Assembly: GCF_001624695.1 (NCBI RefSeq)
Contig: NZ_JSEP01000028.1
Location: 1-57,909, forward strand
DNA length: 57,909 nucleotides
Source of the DNA: Labrenzia sp. OB1
GTDB taxonomy: Bacteria > Pseudomonadota > Alphaproteobacteria > Rhizobiales > Stappiaceae
Direction: 5' to 3'
How positions within the stretch are numbered: position 1 is the stretch's first letter; each line of letters opens with the position of its first letter. The notes under the pieces were generated by a model. It was not told where the DNA came from and ran no database searches. It saw only the letters and a program-made list of their open reading frames with translations. Positions 25,432-33,864 of this stretch are shown here, one piece after another. The translations under genes were made by a program, and so were the position numbers.

Positions 25432-27984
25432 ATGAGTGACATGGACGGAACGCCGAGCGGGCCGATGATCAGCCGGCCGGAGCGTTCCGGGAATATTGGC
25501 CTGTTGATAGGTCTTGCGCTATTGCTCGTCGGCGCGGCTGCTGCCTTCGCGGTCATGGACCGGGATGTCGCACAGCCGTTCATTCTTGCGCTGCTCGGCA
25601 TTCTGGCCGTGGTCGGGGTGTTTTGCCTGTTCGCCGGTGCGATAGGCTTTTTGCGCCTGTCCGCACGTCCGGGCGAAGCCAATCCGCTTGCCTCCGCCTT
25701 CGTCGACACTCTGGAAGACGGCGCCCTGATCACCGATCTGGACGGGCGTCTTGTCTATGCCAACAAATCCTACGCGGATCTGACCGGCGCGGAATCCGCC
25801 GCGGACATTCGCGTCGTCGAACGTGTCTTTTCTTCCGACCCGGATGCGGCGGATGCTATCTTCCGTCTGTCCCAGGCCATGCGCGAGAGCCGAAGGGCGC
25901 AGGAAGAGATCCGCATGCCGGTTCCGCTCGGGCGTGCGGAAGGCGTGGCCCGCTGGTACCGGGTGTCGGTGCGTCCGCTGCAGGTGCCGAAGGAGCGCGG
26001 CGGCGGCAAGCCGATGGCTGTCTGGCAACTGGCCGACATTACCCGCGATCGCGCCGAGCAGGAAAATTCCTTTCAGGAACTGCAGCGCGTCATCAATTTT
26101 CTCGACCATGCCCCGGCGGGTTTCTTCTCCTGTGACGGAGAAGGTCGCCTTGTCTACCTGAATGCGACGCTTGCCGACTGGCTGGGGTATGATCTGGCGC
26201 AGTTCGATGCCGGCGATCTTGATCTGTCGAGCATCGTGCGCGGCGACGGCACGGAGCTCATTCGCTCGCTCAAGGGGCAGGCCGGAGAGGTCAAGAGCGA
26301 AACCTTCGATCTCGATTTCGTCACGCGAAACGGGCGCGGGCTGCCCGTGCGCCTGCTGCACAGGGTCCCCTTCGGGGAACACGGCCATCCGGGCGACAGC
26401 CGCACACTGGTGCTCAACCGTTCACGCGGCGAAGAAGTCTCCGAAGCGCTCCGGGCCGCGGAAGTCCGCTTCGCGCGGTTCTTCAACAACACGCCTATCG
26501 CGATTGCCTCGCTGGACAAGGAAGGCAGGGTTCTCAGGACCAACGCGCCGTTCCTGAAACTGTTCGGCGCGGTCGATACAGGTGACGAGGCGCCGAAACT
26601 GGAAGCCTATGTGGCCGAAAACGGCCGGGAGCATCTTGCCAGGGCCCTGTCGGCCGCTTCCAACGGGATCGGCGAGATTGCGCCGATCGACATTCCGCTG
26701 GTTGAAGGCAACGACCCGCGCTCCGCCACCTTTTATGTTTCCGCCGTTCAGGAAGGCGAGGGCGACGGGGAGGCGGCGATTGTCTACGCGCTGGAAACCA
26801 CACAGCAACGCGCCCTTGAAGCCCAGTTCGCGCAAAGCCAGAAGATGCAGGCTATCGGTCAGCTGGCCGGCGGTGTCGCCCACGACTTCAACAACGTCCT
26901 GACCGCGATCATCGGATTTTCCGACCTGCTGCTGGCCAGCCACCGGCCGACCGATCCGTCCTTCCAGGACATCATGAACATCAAGCAGAACGCCAATCGC
27001 GCCGCCGGTCTCGTGCGGCAGCTACTGGCCTTCTCCCGCCGCCAGACCCTTCGGCCGCAGCAGCTTGAGCTCAATGACGTTCTGGCGGATCTGTCCATTC
27101 TGCTGGACCGCCTGCTGGGCGAGAAGGTTGAGCTGAAGGTGATCCATGGCCGCGATCTGTGGCCGGTCATGGCGGATCTCAACCAGCTTGAGCAGGTGAT
27201 CGTCAACCTGGCGGTGAACGCGGGCGATGCCATGGCGGATGGCGGCCGGTTGACCATCCGCACGCGCAATGTGTCCGAGGTCGAGAGCACCCAGTTCGAC
27301 AACATCCGCGGCATGCCGCCGGGCGAATATACGCTGGTGGAGGTTGAGGACACCGGTCACGGTATGCCGCCTGACATCATGGAGAAGATTTTCGACCCGT
27401 TCTTCTCCACCAAGGAAGTCGGCAAGGGCACGGGACTCGGCCTGTCGACCGTTTACGGCATTGTCAAACAGACCGGAGGGTTCGTCTTCTGCTCGTCGGA
27501 AGTGGATGCCGGAACGACTTTCCGCCTGTTCCTGCCACGCCACATTCCGCAGTTCGTAGAGGAAGAGAAGCCGGAACCGAAGGAAAAAGAGCCGGAAAAG
27601 GTCACCGACCTCACCGGGTCCGCCTCCATCCTTCTGGTGGAGGACGAGGAGGCGGTGCGTGCCTTCGGCGCCCGGGCACTGGCCTCACGCGGATACACCG
27701 TCTACGAGGCTGCTTCCGGCAATGAGGCGCTGGAGGTAATGGAAGAGACGGACGGAAAGATCGATCTCGTTGTTTCCGATGTGGTGATGCCGGAAATGGA
27801 TGGCCCGACCCTGCTCGTCGAGCTGCGCAAGACCCAGCCGGACCTGAAGATCATCTTCGTCTCCGGCTATGCGGAAGACGCGTTTGAGGAAAACCTGCCG
27901 CCGGGCGAAAAATTCTTCTTCCTGGCCAAGCCGTTCACGCTGAAACAGCTGGCGACGACGGTGAAGGATGTTCTGAACGGGTAG
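25432..27984 (+). CDS. cckA: cell-cycle hybrid histidine kinase CckA
   Basis: CckA is the membrane kinase/phosphatase that feeds phosphate through ChpT to CtrA and CpdR. The 850 residues comprise two membrane segments (about 22-41 and 50-74), PAS-type sensor domains (roughly 85-460), a dimerisation/His domain with LAGGVAHDFNNVLTAIIGFS (His484), an ATPase domain with GHGMPP and KGTGLGLSTVYGIVKQTGG, and a receiver domain with Asp783 (VVSDVVMPEMDG) ending in KPFTLKQLATTVKDVL. The ATG at 25432 is chosen because upstream residues lack similarity; AAGG lies just before it. It sits 150 bases after flhB, alongside the CtrA-box operons it would control. Confidence 0.9.
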   Translation: MSDMDGTPSGPMISRPERSGNIGLLIGLALLLVGAAAAFAVMDRDVAQPFILALLGILAVVGVFCLFAGAIGFLRLSARPGEANPLASAFVDTLEDGALITDLDGRLVYANKSYADLTGAESAADIRVVERVFSSDPDAADAIFRLSQAMRESRRAQEEIRMPVPLGRAEGVARWYRVSVRPLQVPKERGGGKPMAVWQLADITRDRAEQENSFQELQRVINFLDHAPAGFFSCDGEGRLVYLNATLADWLGYDLAQFDAGDLDLSSIVRGDGTELIRSLKGQAGEVKSETFDLDFVTRNGRGLPVRLLHRVPFGEHGHPGDSRTLVLNRSRGEEVSEALRAAEVRFARFFNNTPIAIASLDKEGRVLRTNAPFLKLFGAVDTGDEAPKLEAYVAENGREHLARALSAASNGIGEIAPIDIPLVEGNDPRSATFYVSAVQEGEGDGEAAIVYALETTQQRALEAQFAQSQKMQAIGQLAGGVAHDFNNVLTAIIGFSDLLLASHRPTDPSFQDIMNIKQNANRAAGLVRQLLAFSRRQTLRPQQLELNDVLADLSILLDRLLGEKVELKVIHGRDLWPVMADLNQLEQVIVNLAVNAGDAMADGGRLTIRTRNVSEVESTQFDNIRGMPPGEYTLVEVEDTGHGMPPDIMEKIFDPFFSTKEVGKGTGLGLSTVYGIVKQTGGFVFCSSEVDAGTTFRLFLPRHIPQFVEEEKPEPKEKEPEKVTDLTGSASILLVEDEEAVRAFGARALASRGYTVYEAASGNEALEVMEETDGKIDLVVSDVVMPEMDGPTLLVELRKTQPDLKIIFVSGYAEDAFEENLPPGEKFFFLAKPFTLKQLATTVKDVLNG

Positions 27985-28054
27985 GGGATTTTTCCCCTGC
28001 AGCGCGAAGCCGTTGAACCGGCAGACGGCGGTCTTCGACAAAAGCAGGCCGGGG

Positions 28055-28588
28055 TTACCAGCCCGTCATGCTGAAATAAAAGACATAGAACACGCCCCAG
28101 AGAACAAGGACGAGCGCCAGTTTGGCGCTCCTGGACAGTCTGTCTGCCAGGAGCCGCGAGAGCCCCCAGGCAATCACGGCCATCATCGCGAACCTTGGCA
28201 ACCGGGCGATGGGCGAAAGCAGGGCGAAGAGACCGAGGCCGGTGCCGTTCGTTCCGGTTTCGGCAGCGAAGATCTTGTAGGGCACGCCGGAAAAAGCGCC
28301 GTGCAGCATGCCCTGAAAGAGGCCGCTTTCCAGATAGAGACGGACAGTGGCGAACGTATTTTCCGAGATGCCGGGCACATGGAGGAGAACCGAACGGCTT
28401 GCCTGGGGGGCATAGTGCGCGCAGGTCCAGATCAGGGCGCCGCCGACGGTAGCTGCGAGGGCGGCCAAAAGCGCTCTTTTGAGGGAGGTCAGTGCAAGGC
28501 TGGTCAGCAGCACATCCGGGACGACGAAGAACAGCGTCGCCTCGGCAAAACCCCACAGGGCGGCCAGTGTCCTACTCCCAGGGCGCAA
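28055..28588 (-). CDS. small membrane protein of phospholipid cassette
   Basis: A 177-residue protein with about four or five hydrophobic segments. The N-terminal GFAEATLFFVVPDVLL and the central FSGVPYKIFA stretches recall the VTT/YqaA-type pattern (an acidic-Pro re-entrant motif and a PFKVF-like motif), but the match is loose. It probably starts at TTG 28588, which overlaps the acyltransferase stop by 17 bases, so translation is likely coupled. The exact start is uncertain. It is the last gene in the ynbA-ynbB-plsC-like cluster, so a lipid-handling role is reasonable inference. Confidence 0.55.
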   Translation of the reverse strand: MRPGSRTLAALWGFAEATLFFVVPDVLLTSLALTSLKRALLAALAATVGGALIWTCAHYAPQASRSVLLHVPGISENTFATVRLYLESGLFQGMLHGAFSGVPYKIFAAETGTNGTGLGLFALLSPIARLPRFAMMAVIAWGLSRLLADRLSRSAKLALVLVLWGVFYVFYFSMTGW

Positions 28589-29210
28589 AGGTCTTTTCCC
28601 CGGAGAGTGCGGCGAAACGGTCCTGGAGCGTGTTCATGAACTGAATCCGGTTTCCCTCCCAGGTGATTGGTTCGCCTATGAAAATGTCGCAGAAGAACGG
28701 CACAAGCAGGAAGGAGCCCCTTGGCAGTGCCTTGCCCAGTCCATGGGTGAAGACAGGCACCACGGGAGCCTGCGGAAAGCGTTCGGCAAGATAGGAGACT
28801 CCCTTCTTGAGGTTGGTCATCTGCTCCGGTTCGCCGCGCGAGCCCTCCGGAAAGAGGATCAGGACCTTGCCGTCGCCAAGAGCATCGTAACAACCCTGCA
28901 GCGGATCCTTCGATCTTTCCTTGCCATCCTTGCGTTGGCGTTCCACCGGAATGATGCCGAGCACATGTTCCGACAACCAAGCCTTGGCCGGCGAGGAGAA
29001 GAAATAATCGGCTGCGGCTACCGGCTTGATGTCCTTCAGTCTCGACAGCGGCATCAGCGCCATCAGCACCATGGTGTCCAGATGACTGTTGTGGTTGGCG
29101 ACGATGATCGCCGGCCCCTGCACGGGCAACAATTCCTTGCGGCGGACGTTCAGCCCGAGGAGAAACAGGACCGCGACCCTGATGACGATATAGAAGGCTT
29201 TCTGGAGCAT
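28572..29210 (-). CDS. PlsC-type 1-acylglycerol-3-phosphate acyltransferase
   Basis: A 212-residue membrane-associated acyltransferase. A hydrophobic N-terminus (about 3-20) is followed by the catalytic NHNSHLD motif (HX4D) and the phosphate-binding FPEGSRG motif, then a PVVPVFTHGLGKALP block. The frame continues upstream to 29312, but the start at 29210 gives family length and the upstream part runs into the repeat at 29268-29362. The enzyme would acylate a lysophospholipid to phosphatidic acid, the substrate of the neighbouring CDP-diacylglycerol synthase. Confidence 0.82.
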   Translation of the reverse strand: MLQKAFYIVIRVAVLFLLGLNVRRKELLPVQGPAIIVANHNSHLDTMVLMALMPLSRLKDIKPVAAADYFFSSPAKAWLSEHVLGIIPVERQRKDGKERSKDPLQGCYDALGDGKVLILFPEGSRGEPEQMTNLKKGVSYLAERFPQAPVVPVFTHGLGKALPRGSFLLVPFFCDIFIGEPITWEGNRIQFMNTLQDRFAALSGEKTFAPWE

Positions 29211-29267
29211 CAGGTGGCGACCTTGGGCATGGAACAGCATTGATGGATGATTCCGTTCAACAATCCG

Positions 29268-29362
29268 ATTGCCGGGGTCTGAGTCGCCGCCCCGGCCTCG
29301 CGCCGGGGCCATTGTCCCGGGCCCATAGCCGCAGGTCCCGGATCAAGTCCGGTACAGCACTG
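29268..29362. repeat. palindromic intergenic repeat (REP-like)
   Basis: An eight-base perfect hairpin (GCCCCGGC / GCCGGGGC, 29289-29309) is followed by GGTCCCGGATCAAGTCCGG, with its own CCGGA / TCCGG stem. The GATCAAGTCCGG-type phrase is a form I recognise as widely dispersed in alphaproteobacterial intergenic regions. It separates the acyltransferase from the cytidylyltransferase. Confidence 0.55.
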
Positions 29363-29416
29363 TGGACTTGCAGTCGATGCGGTTCCGGAGGAGTTCATTC
29401 TCATCTCAACCACTCC

Positions 29417-30349
29417 CTAGTAATAGAAATACCGGGTGAAGTGGAAGAACAGCGGGGCGGTATAGGTGAGGCTGTCGATGCGGTCGAGAATGCCGCCGTG
29501 GCCCGGGATCAGACTGCCGGTATCCTTGACGCCGAGGTCGCGTTTGAGGGCTGAGACGGTGACGTCGCCGACAAAACCGGCAACTGGAATGAGCAGACCG
29601 GCCGCCGCCGCATGCACCATGTCGAAGGGGGTGACCAGCGGGGCTGTCAGAAGCGCGAGCACGAAGGTGGTGGCGACGCCCCCCAGAAAACCTTCCCAGG
29701 TCTTGTTCGGACTGACACCCGGGACAATCTTGTGGCGGCCAAGCAGCTTGCCCCAGGTATATTGGGCGACATCGTTGAACTGGGTCAGGAAGATCAGGAA
29801 CAGCAGCAGACCGGGCCCGCCGGCGCTGTTTTCTGAGGTCGCTGGCAGGATCAGCAGAAAGGCCGCGTGACTGATGGAAAAGACGCAGAGCATCAGACCC
29901 CAGTTGAGCGTGCCGACGGCCTTCAGGAAGCCCTCCGTCTGCTGGGTCAACAAGCTGGCGAAGGGCAGAAACAGGAACATGTAGACCGGGATGAACACGG
30001 CGAACATGCCGTAGTAGTTGTCATAAACCCAGAAATACTGGACAGGGACCGCGAGATACGCCCAGAAGAGCACGCGCCGGTCAGCCCGGCGGGTGGGGAT
30101 CATCGAGAAATATTCCTTCAGCGCCAGGAAGCTGATCAGCGCGAAGACGACGATGGATAGCGTGTTGCTGACCAGAAACGAAACCGTGAAGATCGCCACC
30201 ATGACCCACCAGCTGCGGGTGCGCTCGACGAGTTCGCTCATGTCTTTCGAGGAGCGTCTGGAAATCGCGTAGACGATCACGCTTGCGACGGCGAGGAGAC
30301 CCCAGATGCCGATCAGGGCCCAGTGGAGTGCCTGGAGCTGAAGGTTCAT
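29417..30349 (-). CDS. YnbB-like phosphatidate cytidylyltransferase
   Basis: A CDP-diacylglycerol synthase (CdsA family) of 310 residues with about eight membrane segments. The CdsA signature is complete: SALKRDLGVKDTGSLIPG followed by HGGILDRID. Sequence blocks such as SPNKTWEGFLGGVATTF and the C-terminal APLFFHFTRYFYY resemble E. coli YnbB more than the housekeeping CdsA. Its start overlaps the upstream CDP-alcohol transferase by four bases, the same gene order as ynbA-ynbB. In E. coli YnbB has been linked to glycolipid MPIase synthesis, from memory. A separate housekeeping cdsA should exist elsewhere. Confidence 0.85.
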   Translation of the reverse strand: MNLQLQALHWALIGIWGLLAVASVIVYAISRRSSKDMSELVERTRSWWVMVAIFTVSFLVSNTLSIVVFALISFLALKEYFSMIPTRRADRRVLFWAYLAVPVQYFWVYDNYYGMFAVFIPVYMFLFLPFASLLTQQTEGFLKAVGTLNWGLMLCVFSISHAAFLLILPATSENSAGGPGLLLFLIFLTQFNDVAQYTWGKLLGRHKIVPGVSPNKTWEGFLGGVATTFVLALLTAPLVTPFDMVHAAAAGLLIPVAGFVGDVTVSALKRDLGVKDTGSLIPGHGGILDRIDSLTYTAPLFFHFTRYFYY

Positions 30350-30957
30350 GAGGATTTCTTCTCTTCGATGGCCGCGCGGGCACGGTTCAAGATGGTGAGC
30401 GCCGAGAGCGCCAGCCCGGCGCCGAAGAGCATCTGATAGAGGAGGGGGCTGGTCAGTCCGAAGGCGATGAGAAGGCCGCAGAGGCCGAAGAGCACCGCCC
30501 GGTCGCTCTTGCCGAAGGGGCCGTCATAGCGGCGGCTGGCGCCGATCTGAACGCCGATGACGCCGGTCATCTCTCCAATAAGCGCAAGAACCACAAGCCC
30601 GACGACGAGCGGGCCGGAGACAAAAGGCAGGAGCGCGAAGGGCAGGTAGAGCGCGGCGTCGGACACAACATCGCCGAGTTCGTTGAGAACCGCGCCCAGA
30701 TCCGACTTCTGGTCATGCTCGCGTGCCAGCATGCCGTCGATGGCATTGAGACCCATGCGGATGAACAGGACTGCCGGAAGCAGCAGTAGCGGCAGAAAGG
30801 CCCCCGGGAACAACCAGAGCGCCAGGCCCTCCAGAACCGAAAGTCCCAAAGCCGCGAGCGTCACCTGATTGGCGGTGATGCCTGCCGCCGCGAGGCTGCG
30901 GCAGAGCGGGCGGAGCAGATCCTGAAAGCGGGATTTGAGCTGATAGATGGTTGGCAT
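30346..30957 (-). CDS. YnbA-like CDP-alcohol phosphatidyltransferase
   Basis: A 203-residue membrane enzyme of the CDP-alcohol phosphatidyltransferase family, transferring a phosphatidyl group to an unknown alcohol. The N-terminus IYQLKSRFQDLLRPLC and ITANQVTLAALGLS resemble E. coli YnbA. The catalytic segment DGMLAREHDQKSDLGAVLNE continues LGDVVSD; it is four residues longer than the classical DGxxAR-x8-G-x3-D-x3-D motif, as I remember for YnbA. It heads a four-gene cassette. The acceptor alcohol cannot be read from sequence. Confidence 0.82.
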   Translation of the reverse strand: MPTIYQLKSRFQDLLRPLCRSLAAAGITANQVTLAALGLSVLEGLALWLFPGAFLPLLLLPAVLFIRMGLNAIDGMLAREHDQKSDLGAVLNELGDVVSDAALYLPFALLPFVSGPLVVGLVVLALIGEMTGVIGVQIGASRRYDGPFGKSDRAVLFGLCGLLIAFGLTSPLLYQMLFGAGLALSALTILNRARAAIEEKKSS

Positions 30958-31231
30958 TCAAAAATCCGAAAGTATTGAGAAACGCACTCTGAAAACGCCG
31001 GAACGAGGTATCGGAATGCACCCCTTGCAGCGGACCGGCGGAATGTCACGCGTCGCGAGAGTAAGCACTTACAAGATGAATTCCAAGCCTTTCACCACAG
31101 CGATACACATCGCCGAAAACGCCTGGCCGAAAACGCAGGGAATGTGATGTGGCGGCTATTGGTGTGTCAAACCGCGGGTGTAGACTCCGACCGGCGTTGT
31201 GGGAACTTCATTTCCGAAAAGGCACATTTCA

Positions 31232-32074
31232 ATGGTTATGCAGCCATCAATATTCGAAAAGCAATACAAGCCGATCACCGTTCATACGCTGAGCGGGACG
31301 GCATTCGTCAATGTTCAGTCCTATCTTTCCGGCGAACCGCGCAAGAAACAATTCAATGGCGCCGCCCTGAACGATCTGCGCAGGTTTCTCACCAAGAAAG
31401 ACAGGTACAAGAACGGGCAGAACGGGGCGGACAGGCACACATGGGACGACAAGTCCGGCCTGAGCGCCTTCGGCCTGATGGGACCGGACTATTTCAAACC
31501 CTGGCTCTGGGTCGACATCACCTGGAAGGATCTGCAGCTCGGCTTCTACGGCAAGGGCACGCCCGAACGCATGCGGCGGATCCTGCAGGTGATCGACTTT
31601 TATCTCAGGACGGCGGACATACGTCTGAGCCATGTTCACTGGAACTATGTGATGAGCCTGGAGGAATATGCCAAATATTATCTTGGCCTCGATTGTAACG
31701 GGTTCACCGGGGCCTATCTGGAAACGCAGTATCCGTCGCTCGGCATCGATGGCGGCGATCACATCAATTATCTGGACGGGAAGCTGAAAAAGCGTGCGAG
31801 CATCGCCGAAATCAAGCCGGGCGATATTCTCAGCAGGGAAGGCGGCGGCGGGACGCGTCACGTCGCGATGATCAACTCGGTATCCGGCGTAATCAACTCG
31901 GAGGCGACTTCCGCGCAGGTTTCAATCACCCAGTCCGCCTCCAGCCTCGGCGGTCTCAACACCAAGACCTACACGTTGAAGACGATCAAGGAAGGACCTT
32001 CGGACAAGCCGCTGAAATGGCATTTGGCCGGGTACTACAAGTTCAACCATTGTCTTGGGCTGGAACGGAAATAA
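31232..32074 (+). CDS. putative NlpC/P60-like cysteine hydrolase
   Basis: A 280-residue protein without signal peptide or membrane segment. The stretch YYLGLDCNGFTGAYLE (Cys155) resembles the NlpC/P60 and CHAP active site DCSGF, with Asn replacing Ser, and RHVAMINSV (His210) fits the second catalytic position. GDILSREGGGG between them is also typical of that fold. The N-terminal 130 residues (YKPITVHTLSGTAFVNVQSY) match nothing I know. Start choice: ATG 31232, with AAGG eight bases upstream. It may cut peptide or amide bonds, target unknown. It is transcribed toward the trypsin-like gene. Confidence 0.55.
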   Translation: MVMQPSIFEKQYKPITVHTLSGTAFVNVQSYLSGEPRKKQFNGAALNDLRRFLTKKDRYKNGQNGADRHTWDDKSGLSAFGLMGPDYFKPWLWVDITWKDLQLGFYGKGTPERMRRILQVIDFYLRTADIRLSHVHWNYVMSLEEYAKYYLGLDCNGFTGAYLETQYPSLGIDGGDHINYLDGKLKKRASIAEIKPGDILSREGGGGTRHVAMINSVSGVINSEATSAQVSITQSASSLGGLNTKTYTLKTIKEGPSDKPLKWHLAGYYKFNHCLGLERK

Positions 32075-32329
32075 AGTACGAGATCCGGACGAAGTTCTGC
32101 AAACCGCCCGGCGGTGCCCCATCGCGCGCCGGGCTCGTGTTATCGTCAGGGAACGAAAGCGCCGCTGCGGAGCCTGTCCACTACCGCGACATGCGAAAAT
32201 TGCGGAATGCTCTGGCGGATATGGCATCCGCCCGGGACCGAGGCGCTTCCACAGGAGATAGAGAGTGACCTCGGGACATCCGGCAGCAGATGAATTTGAG
32301 AGATTCCGGTTCGGGGAGCGGCTTGTTCG

Positions 32330-33061
32330 ATGATCGATCCCATTCTGCTCACCACGCCGCGCGTCTCCACCTTCAACGGGGAGCAGCATCTGACCAATGC
32401 GAGCGGCTTCTTCTTCAGGCGGGAAGACAGGCTTTTTCTGGTGACCAGCCGACATGTGATGATCGACAAGGAAAGCGATCACCTCCCGACCCGTATCGAG
32501 ATCGAGCTGCATAACAATCCGCAGAACCTTGCCGAGTCGATCGGGCTGTCAATCCCGCTCTACCGCGATGGAACGAGCCTGTGGCGTCAGGGGACCGATA
32601 CAGCCGGCGAGATCGATGTCGCGGTTATCGAGCTTGAAAGGGACGCCCTGCCGGAAGACCAGCTCTATCGGGTCTTCGGACCCGAACATCTGGTCGACCC
32701 GCATGATCAGGTCGAGGTCGGATCGTCGATCCTGGTGATCGGGTTCCCGCTCGGCTTTCACGACACGCTGCACCACATGCCTGTGGCGCGGCACGCGGTC
32801 GTTGCCTCCTCGTTCGGCTTCCGCTTCGAGGGCATGGGTTATTTCCTGACCGACGGCCGGACACACCGCGGCATAAGCGGCGCGCCCGTGGTGATGCGCG
32901 CTCCGGATCTGGAAGGCATGGAAGGCGACCTGCCGTGGAAACTGCTCGGCGTCCATTCCGCACGCCTGGACGTGGGAACACGCGACATGCAGCTCGACGA
33001 AGCGCTGGGCCTGAACTGCGCCTGGTATGCGGATATCCTGCTGACGCTCACCGAGGCTTGA
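32330..33061 (+). CDS. trypsin-like serine protease, cytoplasmic type
   Basis: A 243-residue chymotrypsin-fold protein with the triad in order: His42 (LVTSRHVM), Asp96 (GEIDVAVIEL) and Ser183 (RGISGAPVVM). There is no signal peptide and no PDZ domain, unlike DegP-type proteases. The conserved N-terminus LLTTPRVSTFNGEQHLTNAS is shared with stand-alone bacterial proteases of unknown substrate. Its start lies 255 bases after the Cys-hydrolase gene; that gap has no other gene. Such proteases sometimes act in effector-type conflict systems, but nothing here proves it. Confidence 0.75.
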   Translation: MIDPILLTTPRVSTFNGEQHLTNASGFFFRREDRLFLVTSRHVMIDKESDHLPTRIEIELHNNPQNLAESIGLSIPLYRDGTSLWRQGTDTAGEIDVAVIELERDALPEDQLYRVFGPEHLVDPHDQVEVGSSILVIGFPLGFHDTLHHMPVARHAVVASSFGFRFEGMGYFLTDGRTHRGISGAPVVMRAPDLEGMEGDLPWKLLGVHSARLDVGTRDMQLDEALGLNCAWYADILLTLTEA

Positions 33062-33106
33062 CCGGAAACGATCCGGCGACCGGCTTTTCTTTCAAAGAGG
33101 GCTACA

Positions 33107-33601
33107 TCAGGAAGAGAGCGGCGGGCAGGAGCTGCCCTGTTCGGCGCGGGATTTCAGGCCCTGCAGGCTCTGCATGGTGTTCTGGTTACCCGGCAGCACG
33201 AAGCTCTGTTCCAGGGCGGTGCGCACATTGTTGATCACCGCGAGGTCCTGAACCGCCAGCGTCTGGCAGGGCGTTCCGGTGAAGCGAACGCGAATGCGGA
33301 TGACGCGCTGGCCGTTGTCCGAGGGGCCGAATTCGGAGTCGAGAGCGGGATTTTCGCCCGTCATCGGTCTCTCCAGAACGACCATATTCGGCTCATCCTG
33401 CAAGACGACCGTGCCGCGTTCCTGTGCGCTGGAAACAAGCGCGGCGCGGACATTGGTCGGAGCAGCGGCAATGTTGACGCTTTGGGCGCCGGCCGGAACA
33501 TCCAGCTGCGGCTGATCGGGGAGGGCGGCGCGGCGGCTCGAGCCGCTCTGGCAGGCGGCCAGGGCGAGAGCGCTCAGGCCGATAACTAGAAGGTTCCGCA
33601 T
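33107..33601 (-). CDS. small outer-membrane-type lipoprotein
   Basis: A 164-residue protein with a lipoprotein signal; the lipobox LALAAC puts the lipid-modified Cys at residue 17. The mature part is mixed alpha/beta (MVVLERPMTG, then VIRIRVRFTGTPCQTLAVQD) and ends in a helical QNTMQSLQGLKSRAEQG. I recognise no family. Two further Cys residues could form a disulphide in the periplasm. It faces the protease gene tail to tail with a 45-base gap, and lies downstream of the TelA-type cassette on the same strand. Confidence 0.75.
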   Translation of the reverse strand: MRNLLVIGLSALALAACQSGSSRRAALPDQPQLDVPAGAQSVNIAAAPTNVRAALVSSAQERGTVVLQDEPNMVVLERPMTGENPALDSEFGPSDNGQRVIRIRVRFTGTPCQTLAVQDLAVINNVRTALEQSFVLPGNQNTMQSLQGLKSRAEQGSSCPPLSS

Positions 33602-33864
33602 CTGCTTTCCCGAATTTGAATAGATCATAAACCACTTTCCGCATTCTGGAGCAATTTATCTGCGCCCATGTTCAGACGGGCAAGATGCTCTGTCACATTA
33701 AAACTGAACTACCGCTCCGCAATCAAATAGTTCCATATGAGCAGTCCGGTCCGGTGCCGGAGTGCAACAAAATATCTTGCCGCTCTTCAAACCGAAGCCT
33801 GCCACAGCTCTCCTAACGAAGCGTTGTGGCAGCAGCGGGGCGCCATTTGCGTTTGGTGGCGCGA

